Positions 20,024 to 30,000 of a stretch of DNA of 30,000 nt are shown here, piece by piece. Source of the DNA: Glandiceps talaboti. Lineage: Eukaryota; Hemichordata; Enteropneusta; Spengelidae. The notes below the pieces were generated by a model. The model was given only the letters and a program-made list of their open reading frames with translations. It searched no databases and was not told the DNA's origin. The position numbers were made by a program, and so were the translations under genes. Numbering within the stretch: the stretch's first letter is position 1; each line of letters opens with the position of its first letter. The stretch is from positions 12,201,046 to 12,231,045 of the forward strand of contig NC_135557.1 in the NCBI RefSeq assembly GCF_964340395.1. Reading direction: 5' to 3'.

Positions 20024-20396
20024 TTACTTGACCAGATGGTGCCTTACTTGGTAGATTCGTTGATTTAAGAAAAGTATTTTTAGAAAACATTTCTCTTTAG
20101 CTTTTCGCACATCTGGTTTTGTGAGTTTTCGACAGCAGTGGGTGTCACGTGATGACTGTTGTGACCAGGGGCAGTAGAAATGTTTGGGAACAGGGAAATT
20201 ATTTTTGTTAGTAGTAATCTTTGATCTATGGTCGATAAATCGTTGCTTCAATGTTCCCCTTTTTTCACCCACGTATTGCTTGTCACATACACTGCACGTA
20301 AATAAGATAAATTACATTTTTAGTATTGCAGTCAAGAGATTGTTTTATTCTGAAACCAGCTTTGCGAAAAGCCAAATATTGGATCAATGCACTGCA
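20024..20396 (-). pseudogene. Penelope-like retroelement relic, GIY-YIG region (copy B)
   Basis: Paralogue of 1247-1619 with the same motifs (NVIYLI, DKQYVGEKRGTL, HRSKI) and the same frameshift between them. The protein segment 20024..20272 is identical to copy A. It lies about 470 bases upstream of the gene 2 start. Confidence 0.7.
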
Positions 20397-21078
20397 TGTA
20401 TGAACACGTATGGTTAATCATTTACAACACCCCACCTGGCACACCCAAACTATGTATTTTTTTCCACCCTTTCATTTCTATATAAACAATTAGTCTGAAC
20501 ATTTCTACTATCATTACCATTTTACTGTATGTTTTACTGCCAAGAGAGAAGACGGATTGAGAATTGTATTTTTAATTTTAAGCAATTTTCTTGTTTTTAG
20601 TTCTTTTCCAGCTTTGTGATAGCACTGGTTAATTTAGTTCTTTTTTCAATTTATCCCAGACATTGTAGTTACTTTTATTTTATTTTGTTGTATCTTTTAG
20701 ATTTTTACACCTGAAGAAGAACCGGTCTGGTCACGAATCCTAGTGGAATAAAGAGGTTTCATTAACGAAATGGTGTCAGGTCCTTCTTTTCTTAAATTAA
20801 ACACAACACTTGAAGTAAATTACCTTTACACAAATTCACTGTGGTAGCAGTAGTGGCAATACATAATGGAAAGTAGAATTAGACGTGTTCATTAAAATTG
20901 TAGAACAAGAATTTGTCTGCCTGCAGTACATGTACCATCTGTATAGAGAATACAATATACATATTTCGTAGGACTCGATGTGACAGCTAAATCGATATGA
21001 AAGTTTCAAAAAATGAAATATTAAAAATATTTTTAAAATCTTTCATAATACTTCTTCTTGGCCATATATCCCAATAAT

Positions 21079-21242
21079 CACATACATACATACATACATA
21101 CATACATACATACATACATACATACATACATACATACACACATGCATACACACATGCATACACACACGCATACATACACACATACATACATACATACATA
21201 CATACATACATACATACATACATACATACATACATACATACA
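21079..21242 (+). repeat. (CATA)n with (CA)-rich variants
   Basis: About 160 bases of CATA units with ACACATG variants in the middle. Absent from copy A. Confidence 0.95.
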
Positions 21243-21552
21243 ACTGAGTCCAAAATACATTGACCTTTTCCAAGGCATAATGACCCACCCTAAAAGTTAG
21301 GTTTTTGTCAAATTTGTTCTTATTTTCACCAGAGATGGTTCATAAGTGTCTGATGTTGGCTGGAATTTCCAGCCACGAACTATCGCTGGCTCATAGGTCT
21401 CTGTGGTTGGCTGGAATTTCCAGCCATAGACCTTAAAAATCACCCATATTATGCACAAAGTGATGAAGAAAAATAGCCTATTTCCACTTTTTTGTGCATA
21501 TAATTACCATGAAATTGACCATTTGGAATGGTCAATGTATTTTGGACTCAGT
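21243..21552. mobile_element. Inverted-repeat element (MITE-like), copy B only
   Basis: Perfect 23-base terminal inverted repeats at 21243-21265 (ACTGAGTCCAAAATACATTG then ACC) and 21530-21552. The 310-base body lies between two (CATA)n tracts, as if it inserted into one microsatellite. It contains two identical 19-base palindromes TGGCTGGAATTTCCAGCCA at 21357-21375 and 21408-21426. It has no coding capacity. The target duplication is hidden by the repeat flanks, so the superfamily is unknown. Confidence 0.65.
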
Positions 21553-21554
<2 letters not shown>

Positions 21555-21584
<30 letters not shown>

Positions 21585-21677
21585 CATACATACATACATA
21601 CATACATACATACATGCACACACATACATACATACATACATACATACATACATACATACATACATACATACATTCAT

Positions 21678-21715
<38 letters not shown>

Positions 21716-21730
21716 ACACACACACACACA
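21555..21730 (+). repeat. (CATA)n followed by (CA)n
   Basis: Right-hand microsatellite flank of the inverted-repeat element, same strand phase as the left flank. Frames of HTYIHTYIH type here are artefacts. Confidence 0.95.
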
Positions 21731-21739
21731 ATGTGCTAG

Positions 21740-21985
21740 AATTAGTTTAATGTGGTCTATAATTACTTTTTATAATTAATATTATGCACTCCTTGAATTG
21801 ATTAAATGTGTTTTGATTAATTTTAATGTACTGGACTTATTTTTATGTAGTCTAGAATTAATTTTATGTATTCCTTGAATTAGTTTTTATGGTTGCTGCA
21901 ATTAATATTATGTATTCCTTGAATTACTTAAATGTGTTTTGATTAATTTTATGCACTGTAAATAATTGTATGTAGTCTACAATTG
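21740..21985 (+). repeat. Degenerate AT-rich tandem repeat
   Basis: The motif ATTAATATTATG(C/T)A then TCCTTGAATT and AAATGTGTTTTGATTAATTT occurs near 21776 and again near 21901, a period of about 125 bases, with shorter AATTAATTTTATGTA-type sub-repeats between. Copy B only. Confidence 0.6.
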
Positions 21986-22021
21986 ACTCAACACCAGCTG
22001 TTTAAATCATTACTTTATTAG

Positions 22022-22237
22022 ATGGCACCTTGTAGGGAAAATGTATTTTCGACAACAAACAGAAAGCAAATATTTGTAAACAAATATGGCCAATCCCAAG
22101 CACCTGCGGTCGAACTGACAGTTTCTCAGCATACACTTCTAAGAAATTATAACTCATTAGATGATGAGCAATTACAGACTGGGAATATCTCCATTTTAAA
22201 AAATAGATCAAATACTCTAAGTCTAAAAACACAATGA
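22022..22237 (+). other. 71-codon open frame, unknown (copy B)
   Basis: Reads MAPCRENVFSTTNRKQIF, then SQAPAVELTVSQ and SLDDEQLQTGNIS. It is open here but has stops in copy A (2971-3165). No family is recognised. It may be a transposon fragment; whether it is or ever was translated is unknown. Confidence 0.3.
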
Positions 22238-22400
22238 GTGCCATAAAGATCTATTCAGAACAGAGAGGTAAAGCACTTAACAATAAATGACTTTACACCA
22301 ATGATCTCTTCAACTGGGGAATGAATTCCTTCGTTTATATAGGACTTTTTGATAATTTAAACCGAGCAATGATGATGAAGACTGATCTCCTAAATCATGC

Positions 22401-22936
22401 ATCAGTGGCAACCCATCTTACGTCAATGCCAGCCCATCTTATGTCAACGGCAACCCATCTTAATGGCAACCCATCTTAACTCAATGCCAGTCCATCTTAT
22501 GTCAACAGCAACCCATCTCATGTCAACGGCAACCCATCTTATGTCAACAGCAACCCATCTCATGTCAACGGCAACCCATCTTATGTCAACAGCAACCAAC
22601 CTTTCATCACTGGCAACCCATCTTAATGGCAACCCATCTTACATCAACGGCAACACATCTTATGTCAATGGCAACCCATCTTACATCAACAGTAACCCAT
22701 CTTATGTTAACAGTAACCCATGTTACGCCAACGGTAACACATCTTATGTCAATGGTAACCCATCTTATGTTAACAGTAACCCATCTTATGTCAATGGTAA
22801 CCCATCTTATGTTAATGGTAACCCAGCTTATGTTAACAGTTACCCATCATTCATCAACAGTAACCTATCTTATGTTAACAGTAACCCATCTTATGTTAAC
22901 AGTAACCCATCTTATGTCAACGGCAATCCATCTTTA
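22401..22936 (+). repeat. 21-bp minisatellite (copy B)
   Basis: Same unit as 3350-3865 but with a different copy arrangement: an extra run of CATGTCAACGGCAACC-type units near 22500-22590 and fewer units on the right. It generates the NPSYVNS and THLMSTA open frames. Confidence 0.9.
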
Positions 22937-22973
22937 ATCCCACACAAGTAAGTAAATGATATAAATAATGACT

Positions 22974-23312
22974 TACTTACTGACTAACTGACTGACCGAC
23001 CGACCGACCGACCGACCGACCGACTGACCGACTAGTGGGTTGGTTGGTTGGTTGGTTGCTGGCTCGCTGGTTGGTTGGTTGGTTGGTTGTTTGGTTTGCT
23101 GGTTGGTTGGTTGGTTGGTTGGTTGGCTGGCTTGCTGGCTTGCTGGCTGGCTAGCCGGCTAACCGACTCGCAGGCTAGCAGGTAGGCTGGCAGGTTGTAT
23201 GGCTGCCTGTCTGCATATCACATGCATGCATGCATGCCTACCTGCCTCCCTGACTGGCGGGTGGATGGTTGAGTGGTTATGGGTTGCATGGGTGTTGGGC
23301 AGACTGATTGAC

Positions 23313-23382
<70 letters not shown>

Positions 23383-23418
23383 TCTGTCTGTCTGTCTGAC
23401 TGACTGACTGACTGACTG
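22974..23418 (+). repeat. Compound tetranucleotide block (copy B)
   Basis: Same order of motifs as 3903-4317 (CTGA, CCGA, GGTT, GGCT, GCAT, GTCT, GACT) with different run lengths. Only one block exists in this copy. Confidence 0.9.
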
Positions 23419-23640
23419 GTTAACTTCAGTGTTCGTCTATGCAATAGATCTGTTGTACGATGAATCTCCTTTAAATGATTATTGAATTTTAGGCAGGTTG
23501 ATTCTTTAATTGTCTTGAGTATTTTTTCTCCGTTTGCAATTCTTAAAGTTGGTCATTTTCTTCACCAGCTATAAAGATTTCCAAAAGTTAAAACTAATAC
23601 GTATTTCTCTTTGTCAATGACCATCGACTCTAACCGTTGT

Positions 23641-23815
23641 TATGGATGATGCAGACAATGTTGGTACGAGACAACGGACTAAGGAACGATCGTACAATGT
23701 CACGCAAGCTCAACAAGCAAACATCGTTCGTTTGTGGGGGAGGAGGTCTGGCGTCAATGAGATTGCTGAACTTCATTTTCGCACTTCTAACCAAGTTTCG
23801 AAAACTTTCACTTTT
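23641..23815 (+). pseudogene. Possible transposase DNA-binding fragment (copy B)
   Basis: Paralogue of 5331-5490. The frame continues a little further here (RTSNQVSKTFTFIT), covering a possible second helix, then is lost. The helix-turn-helix reading is tentative. Confidence 0.35.
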
Positions 23816-24626
23816 ATTACTTCATTTACTGCTGACATGTTGATAAAAATACACTTTTAATGTGAGATACCGTGCTGGGTTTACGGTAGTATTTTGATGT
23901 GTTTACCTTCATACAACAAAAACCTTTTCATTTGATGCTGTTGTTCTGATTCGAATTGTCAGAATACATATTCCAATGAAGAATCTCTAGATCTTCTCCA
24001 ATACTAAATGAAGATATTAAAAGTGTTTATACTCGATCAGTCGTAGGTTCTTAATCACGATCATCACGACATAAATTTTTTCACTGACTGGACACTTCAG
24101 TCTAGATGATCGTGGGACGAAATTGCACTGTTTCTAAACAGTAGGGCGCCCCACGTGGCCGGATTGATAGAGTAAAGCACCAGAGCCAGTGATTGATTTA
24201 ATAACAGACAATTTATTGGTAAGAGCGAAAAATAAATGTGACAGCCACCCAATTTCTTTTTTGTTTTCAATACATCAATGATAAAGTGACAATCATATCA
24301 TATTATCATAAAAGTTACATCATAAGAAGAACGATATTTCGATAAAAACACAGTGCCTTCCATTTAAATCATGTGACCACCATTATGAAAATTATCCATG
24401 AAATCTTATATATTTTGTGTTATGTTAAAATACCACTTTTCCTACATAACAGAGATATTCGACAAAGTAGCATAGCTAGCTATTAGTATTACAACAAATG
24501 TAAATTTATTTATTAAAATGTTCCAGGGGATACTCCTCTCAGCATTTTCCTAAACCCAAGCATGGCATGCCCATATTTACAATCAAATGTATAAAAGCAT
24601 CATACATATATTTTATATTTAAAAAG

Positions 24627-24896
24627 ACATTCGTTTATTTTAAAGTTCTTCATAAATTCTCACCTCTGTATCTTACTAAATGTGTAACGAGATTGGATGA
24701 AATATATAGCTATTACCTCAATACGCATGTGTCGAGAATTAACTATAATTCCGGCAAGAGAACTTTTAAATACTCTGGAGCTGTTCTATGGAACAGTCTA
24801 CCAACACATATTAAGCAGTGCAAAACAATTCACACTTTCAGGAACACATACATAAATCATCTTATGTCAGAGAGGATGACTTCCAGTATGGTGTAA
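24627..24896 (+). pseudogene. LINE ORF2 C-terminal fragment (copy B, frame open)
   Basis: Reads FVYFKVLHKFSPLYLTKCV, then RINYNSGKRTFKYSGAVLWN, SLPTHIK and FRNTYINHL to a TAA at 24896. This is the conserved end of a CR1/L2/jockey-type reverse transcriptase protein. The frame is intact but truncated at the 5' side, so it is a dead insertion. It is the less damaged of the two copies. Confidence 0.78.
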
Positions 24897-24899
24897 CTG

Positions 24900-26400
24900 G
24901 ATGGCGATGTAAATTTTATCTATTCATATTGGTGGGTTTTTTTATTTTCTTGTCTTGTTAAGCTTTTTTTCCACATTGTTTATACTTTCTTTGTGTGGTA
25001 TGTAATGTTTTTGGTGAGTGGTATTTTTCTTTCTACATACTTTTGATGACACTGTTGAATATCTCTAGAACAACTACCTCAATTCCTAAAGAGTGAGACT
25101 AAGTTAGCAGAATGTGTTGACTGGTCAAGAATGTAGCCAACATTGGATTGATGATGTCATAATTTTTCAACAAAGGAGGCTTTTATAGTTCTCATAACAA
25201 CTAACATGGCCCTACTTCAGAGGTGCATTCGGTAAACGAAACGTTTTGTCGACTAAGTGTGTAAAAAAACAGGGAACTACTTAAACCGATTGACTGTGAC
25301 TGACTTTAGTCATAAAAACTTAACTCAGTGTTCCGTTGTGGCTAAAACCATACTCCCAATCACAACTACATAACAACATTGGACGATTTCATAATTTAAA
25401 AACAAATTCAAAAAGCTCTACTACAGTGACTAGTAACAACATAATAAAAGAGACATTTGTTGAACTCATATACGTAAGGCCTAATAAAAACAATTATGTG
25501 GTTCCAATTACGCTCAATAATAGGTGGGGTAGGTAGATTTTTTATTTTATGTTATTATATTTTTATTTGTGTGTGAGTGTCTATAATTCAGGTTTCCATT
25601 GTTTTCCAAATGGTCTCTGTGTTATTTATTTCTTCCTATCAGATGTAAAGTACAACCATTACAGATTGGGAGAACAGTTTTAGAGTGTCTTTTTAAGTTG
25701 ATGTCAGTTTCCGCATCTACTATTTCTCATAAGACTGCACAGTTTTTGGCAATTCTATTTTTTTCTGGAATACAAAACAATTTTTTTAGAATACGCAGTG
25801 AAAAGCTAGATGGGGGTTGGGTAACTGGAACCAAACAATATTTTGTTCAGGCCTAACTTTACTTATCAATTGCCTGATAGTCTCTTAATTTTATGTCAGT
25901 GGAGCCTTCAGTAAATTACGTTTGGGAGGGCCAGGGAAATACATTTGACAAATCAGTCCTCAAGGAGGGCCATATTTTAGAAAATGAAAATTAGGTGTGG
26001 GTCACATTTTACTTGATTCACTTTTTATCTTACTTTGCATTATTTTGTATTTTGGAATGATCCCACCGTCGCTACATTTCCAATACGTTTATATTGCTTC
26101 TACATCCCACCTTGCAATTACTGAAGGCCCCTCACTGTAATATATTCCTCATGGTGTTGTTTTTCCTGTTTCATTTACTAAGGTTACATATAAATTCATT
26201 TGGATGGGAGGCTGTGTATTGTAACTGTTTTTGTAGATTTGTCATACCTTATATTATGTCACTATAATAAACTATTCTGCTACTACACTAGGTGTTCCCA
26301 GTTCATATAAGATAATGACAAAGTACCAGTGAACTGAGAATCATTGTAATGTTGGTGTTTTGTTGTTGTTGGTTTGTTTTGTTTTTTGAGGGGGGGGATC
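24900..26400. other. Intergenic, no gene recognised
   Basis: Corresponds to 7205-9540 with deletions. Frames at 25336..25536 and 25599..25856 (+) have no recognised domain and are not matched by open frames in copy A. The deletion joint is near 25248. Confidence 0.5.
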
Positions 26401-26576
26401 GGTCGGGGGCAATGTATTCAATCTATCTAATGTTATGTTATGTTTATTTATTAAAGTGTCATGTGTGGACTTACCCATAGCCACTCACAGCCCCTAGGGC
26501 TTACAAGACACTAAAGTAATACAAATCTTTAACTTATGAATAATTAAGCGTACATATTTAAACATTTTACAAAAAT

Positions 26577-26979
26577 TCCTTTCTCTTACAAAAAGCATCG
26601 CTAACAAAATTTTCGACAACGTCTCTTGTGTCAAAGTGAGGAGATATTTCCCTAGCTTTTGAAAACAGAAACTCTCAAAATTCATGATAAAGTCCACAGT
26701 GAAAAAGGAAATCTATCTCATCTTCAACTGCGTCTTTGCAGAAATCACAAAGTCTTTCCTCCCTGTCTAAATTAGAAAATCTACCAGTTTCAATTTTTAA
26801 AGGAAGAATACCTAGTCTGAGCTGAGCTAAAGGTGACCGCTTACCACGTGACAAATTATACGTTAAATAATTTTCCAGACCATAATGTTTTTTGAAAGTA
26901 ACATATGTGTCTAATATGTGAAACTTTACAATATAATATTTTAAAAAACTTGTTGATGTAGTTTTGATTACAATGTTAT
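26577..26979 (-). pseudogene. LINE ORF2 C-terminal relic with zinc-knuckle (copy B)
   Basis: Paralogue of 9711-10165 with the same ERLCDFC and EDEIDFLFHC block and the same in-frame TGA. A 42-base (14-codon) deletion near 26610 removes the part corresponding to 9749-9790. It lies just downstream of the gene 3 stop. Confidence 0.75.
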
Positions 26980-27156
26980 CGTTGGGGGCGTGCTAGATGC
27001 CAAGCAAACGAGTTTGATAGTGCTTATAACGATGTCTAGTACACTTATACAGATGCAACAGTTCGTTTGATCTGAATTCCAACATGATAACCATTCTTTG
27101 GCATGGTGTTAAATAAATCAATTTGCACACTTGGTTGTCCAGCGTTGTATGATAGA

Positions 27157-27272
27157 TTAGTAACCAGCATATTTCAATATAACTGTGACGATCGAAGGGA
27201 CAACAAAGAAGGCTGCTATCCATGTCGTTGCTATGACAACTATCATCATGGACGCATTCTCCATTATTAAGC
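27157..27272 (-). CDS. Gene 3 last exon: C-terminal membrane anchor
   Basis: Paralogue of gene 2 exon 9 with the same acceptor and stop (27159-27157). Two base changes alter the anchor: the residue equal to I428 is Thr and N432 is Lys, giving IVTVILKYAGY. The Lys just after the helix is a classic cytoplasmic-side charge, favouring a transmembrane reading for this copy. Confidence 0.75.
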
Positions 27273-27350
27273 CTATAATAACATAAAAAAACATGAATGA
27301 TAATTAGTTTCGGGAAAATATCTAATTATGTAAAAAAGAAATACAAAGAA

Positions 27351-27358
27351 GACAGACG

Positions 27359-27418
<60 letters not shown>
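27351..27418 (+). repeat. (GACA)n microsatellite, gene 3
   Basis: Shorter counterpart of 10536-10634, within the last intron of gene 3. Confidence 0.95.
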
Positions 27419-27676
27419 CAAACAGACTCTCAGTATCGATAGTTTTGCAACTAATTTTAAGATATTTCTTTGAGGTAGCCATAGCATGACATTTCAAATG
27501 TATTGTTACTATGGTATCGAATATCTAATCTACTGTAAAGCAATTTGTAAACTAATTTGTAGCAATTCGAAAAATACTGTGGCCCATGTTTCTGCAATAA
27601 ATGAAAATACCGTAAATAAAATCAGTATTCATGATAAAAAAAAATGTCTTCAAAATGAATACTAACACCAACTTAC

Positions 27677-28006
27677 ATTTGCAAGGTCTCAATCCTTTAC
27701 ATTGAAATGCCTTCATCATACGATCCATGCCTGCCACATCCGTAACCGTATCCGTAGCCATGTCTACCACATCCGTAGACGTTCCTGCTACATCCGTAAC
27801 CATGTCTGTTACATACGTGGGGTTTGTTGTCATTTCATCAGTCGTTGGATTTGTTTTGTGTTGAGTCGTCTTAGATCTCTGCAGTTCTCTGACATGAGTC
27901 GGTGATTGAGTCTGTAATTGAGTCGGTGATGATGTGTAACAGGTGTCGTAGTTTTTACGGAATTTTCCAAAATAATTTCCTGTCAGGGTTGGTCTAGTCA
28001 TAACGT
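27677..28006 (-). CDS. Gene 3 stalk exon
   Basis: Paralogue of gene 2 exon 8 with the same phase-1 boundaries; acceptor CTTTCTTCAG, donor GTAAGTTG. The encoded 109 residues are identical to gene 2. It sits inside a much longer artefactual frame (27552..28490) made by adjacent microsatellites and intron. Confidence 0.82.
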
Positions 28007-28088
28007 CTGAAGAAAGCAAATGTATACATACAACCAATAAGTTTACAAATACACATACACACGGGTATATACGGGTATATATGTGAGT

Positions 28089-28212
28089 GTATGTATGTAT
28101 GTATGTATGTATGTATGTATGTATATATATATATATATATATTACGCTCTGCCACTGCGGTATAGAGCACTGTCTTAGCAGATTGATACTCACCAGATTG
28201 ATACTCACCGAG

Positions 28213-28289
<77 letters not shown>

Positions 28290-28387
28290 CATACATACAT
28301 ACATACATACATACATACATACAAACATACAAACATACATACATACATACATACATACATACATACATACATACATACATACATACA

Positions 28388-28464
<77 letters not shown>
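28089..28464 (+). repeat. Compound microsatellite with tRNA-like core (gene 3 intron)
   Basis: Same architecture as 11295-11671: (GTAT)n, a shorter (AT)n of about 20 bases, the tRNA-like core at 28142-28213, then (TA)n, (CATA)n and (GT)n. Arms differ in length from copy A but the core is unchanged. Confidence 0.9.
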
Positions 28465-28467
<3 letters not shown>

Positions 28468-28767
28468 CAAGTTGTAGTATACAGGGTCACAGATCCAGTG
28501 ACATGGAAATACTAAAATTCGATATAAATTTATTCAAAGAGGGCATGTGACATTACTATTCTGGGTGTCTTATTCGTGTCATGAACGTCGAGATTTTGCA
28601 ATTATATATTAATCTAGGCTGTAAGTTAGGTCGATATGTTCAGTCCTAACCAATCACTGCAGACTGATAATACAGAATAACAATTCGTATCTTAGAATTT
28701 ACTATGAACCATACAAGATAGAGTTTTGGTTAAGGGTGTCTAAAATTGAAAATGAAAACATCCTCAC

Positions 28768-28835
28768 CGTATTCACACACATACAAGAAGAAACGCCCGC
28801 AAAATTCGTCATTAAATCCTACAAATGCACGCTCT
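28768..28835 (-). CDS. Gene 3 CTLD2 C-terminal exon
   Basis: Paralogue of gene 2 exon 7, identical in sequence with the same TTCCTACAG acceptor and GTGAGG donor. Encodes GFNDEFCGRFFLYVC. The preceding CTLD2 exon of gene 3 would start just past the right edge (about 30160). Confidence 0.8.
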
Positions 28836-30000
28836 CTGTAGGAATAAAAAGCAAAATTCTTCACAGTATAAGTATCGTAATAGTTTGTGCATTTTGTGTA
28901 GGTGTTTGTCAGAGTTTTGAAACATAAGACTACCTACTCCAAGTTTTCTCAAAACGTACTACGGAACCAGAGAGACTATAGCGTTTCAATTGGGATGCAT
29001 GATGTTCTTTACATCACAAACAACGCCTTTTTTGTCACAAATTACGGAATTACAGACATCGACACTGATATTTGGTAGGCTCATCAAATGCTACCTTTCA
29101 TCTCACTAACAAATAAATAAACAATTTTCTGTTTGAATATTCCTTGTTTCATCCGACAGTGATGTTGATTTCTGTTCACAGTGAGAATAAGTGTATCATT
29201 TTATATATTTGTTGTTATCAATGTCTTTATTTTAATTTATGTGACTTCTAACAAAAAAGGCTTGTGTAAGCCATATAAAACACGTGCTACTCTGTGGTCA
29301 CTCAGGTTTGGTTGTAAGACTTGTCTGCAATGGCATTTACGCCATATCCAGATTATCCACCATTCAGTTTTGTTCGAAAGAAGTGTCGCAAGAGGGCGCC
29401 GTACTATATCGAGAATAGTTAGAGTTAAAATGACTCATTAGGAATAGGAGGAGTACACATGAAGATATCAACAAAGTGGAAATCCAACGATTCAATGAGG
29501 TCCGAAGACTTATGTTATTGGTAATAATGTCACTTGAATATGTTAATACAACCAACAACATTTACCACGAAATAGTAAGTACGGTCAGCAATATCTAAAA
29601 ACATACAAGGTGCTTTTCAGATTTATCCCAATCGTAATCAACAAGGTTGTTGACAGGTATTATTGCTTTGTCCCGGGGATAAAAAGATACAATTATTTCT
29701 CACAAAATATTCTAGAAGTTTGCATTGAATAATTGCCCTAGATAACCTATGTCTAGATACATAACTTCTATAGGGCGTTGAGAGTATCTTAATTAAAACA
29801 CTCTTATCTTCAGGTCAAGTCCATGTAAAAGAAAGTGGCCATGGCAGGATTACGGCCCATTTATATTATATATCCCTAATGAAGATTAGGGATAACCTGG
29901 ATAACTTGGATACAAACATATATATTTCCACATGCGCCATGTCATTGTTACGTGTGCCATAGAGTTCAAATTCAAATTTATCCCGATCGAGTTAACAATT
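28836..30000 (-). other. Gene 3 intron (counterpart of gene 2 intron 6), runs off window
   Basis: Close to 12044-13190 but increasingly diverged beyond about 29200, with an 11-base deletion near 29645 and other small indels. No exon is seen here. Confidence 0.65.

Noticed and set aside
27552-28490. 312-codon minus-strand frame taken as one protein
   Set aside because: It fuses microsatellite, intron and the gene 3 stalk exon. Strong splice sites at 28006 and 27677 delimit the real exon.

Overview
The window is animal nuclear DNA: AT-rich, split into short exons, and full of long microsatellites, minisatellites and decayed transposons. The gene style (multi-CTLD lectin receptor), the Penelope-like and LINE relics and the tetranucleotide repeats suggest an invertebrate, perhaps marine. 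I cannot name the phylum from sequence alone.

The main structure is a large tandem duplication. Bases 1 to about 13190 (copy A) recur from 18774 to the window end (copy B) in the same orientation. The offset starts at 18773 and drifts to about 16792 through indels. Inside this repeat lies a head-to-tail array of minus-strand C-type-lectin receptor genes. No long ORF reveals them; they were rebuilt from splice sites, intron phase and CTLD motifs.

Gene 2 is complete in the window (ATG 19556, stop 10343). It has nine exons totalling 1311 coding bases, giving 436 residues: a signal-peptide exon, two CTLDs of three exons each, a Thr-rich stalk exon, and a last exon with a hydrophobic C-terminal segment. 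Every exon pair is phase-compatible and eight of nine exon starts or ends in each class use canonical signals. The exception is the exon 3 donor, which reads GA and abuts an (AT)n tract. Gene 1 contributes only its first exon and promoter (696..783) and runs off the left edge. Gene 3 contributes its last three exons (27157..28835) and runs off the right edge.

Layout by region: 1-2260 holds gene 1 exon 1 and a Penelope-like GIY-YIG relic. 2300-5240 holds a copy-specific segment, a 21-bp minisatellite and compound tetranucleotide blocks. 5330-5920 holds a transposase-like fragment and a 356-bp MITE present only in copy A. 6790-7201 and 9711-10165 hold LINE fragments on opposite strands. 10343-19556 is gene 2, whose introns carry most of the microsatellites. 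19557-27150 is the gene 2/gene 3 spacer, the paralogue of 784-10342. 27157-30000 is the 3' half of gene 3.

The predicted receptor would be exported, displaying a canonical Ca2+/mannose-type CTLD (EPN plus WND) and a divergent second CTLD (ELN plus FND) on a probably O-glycosylated stalk, held at the surface by a transmembrane helix or a GPI signal. Comparing the two copies dates many events (MITE insertion, internal duplications, deletions) to after the gene duplication.
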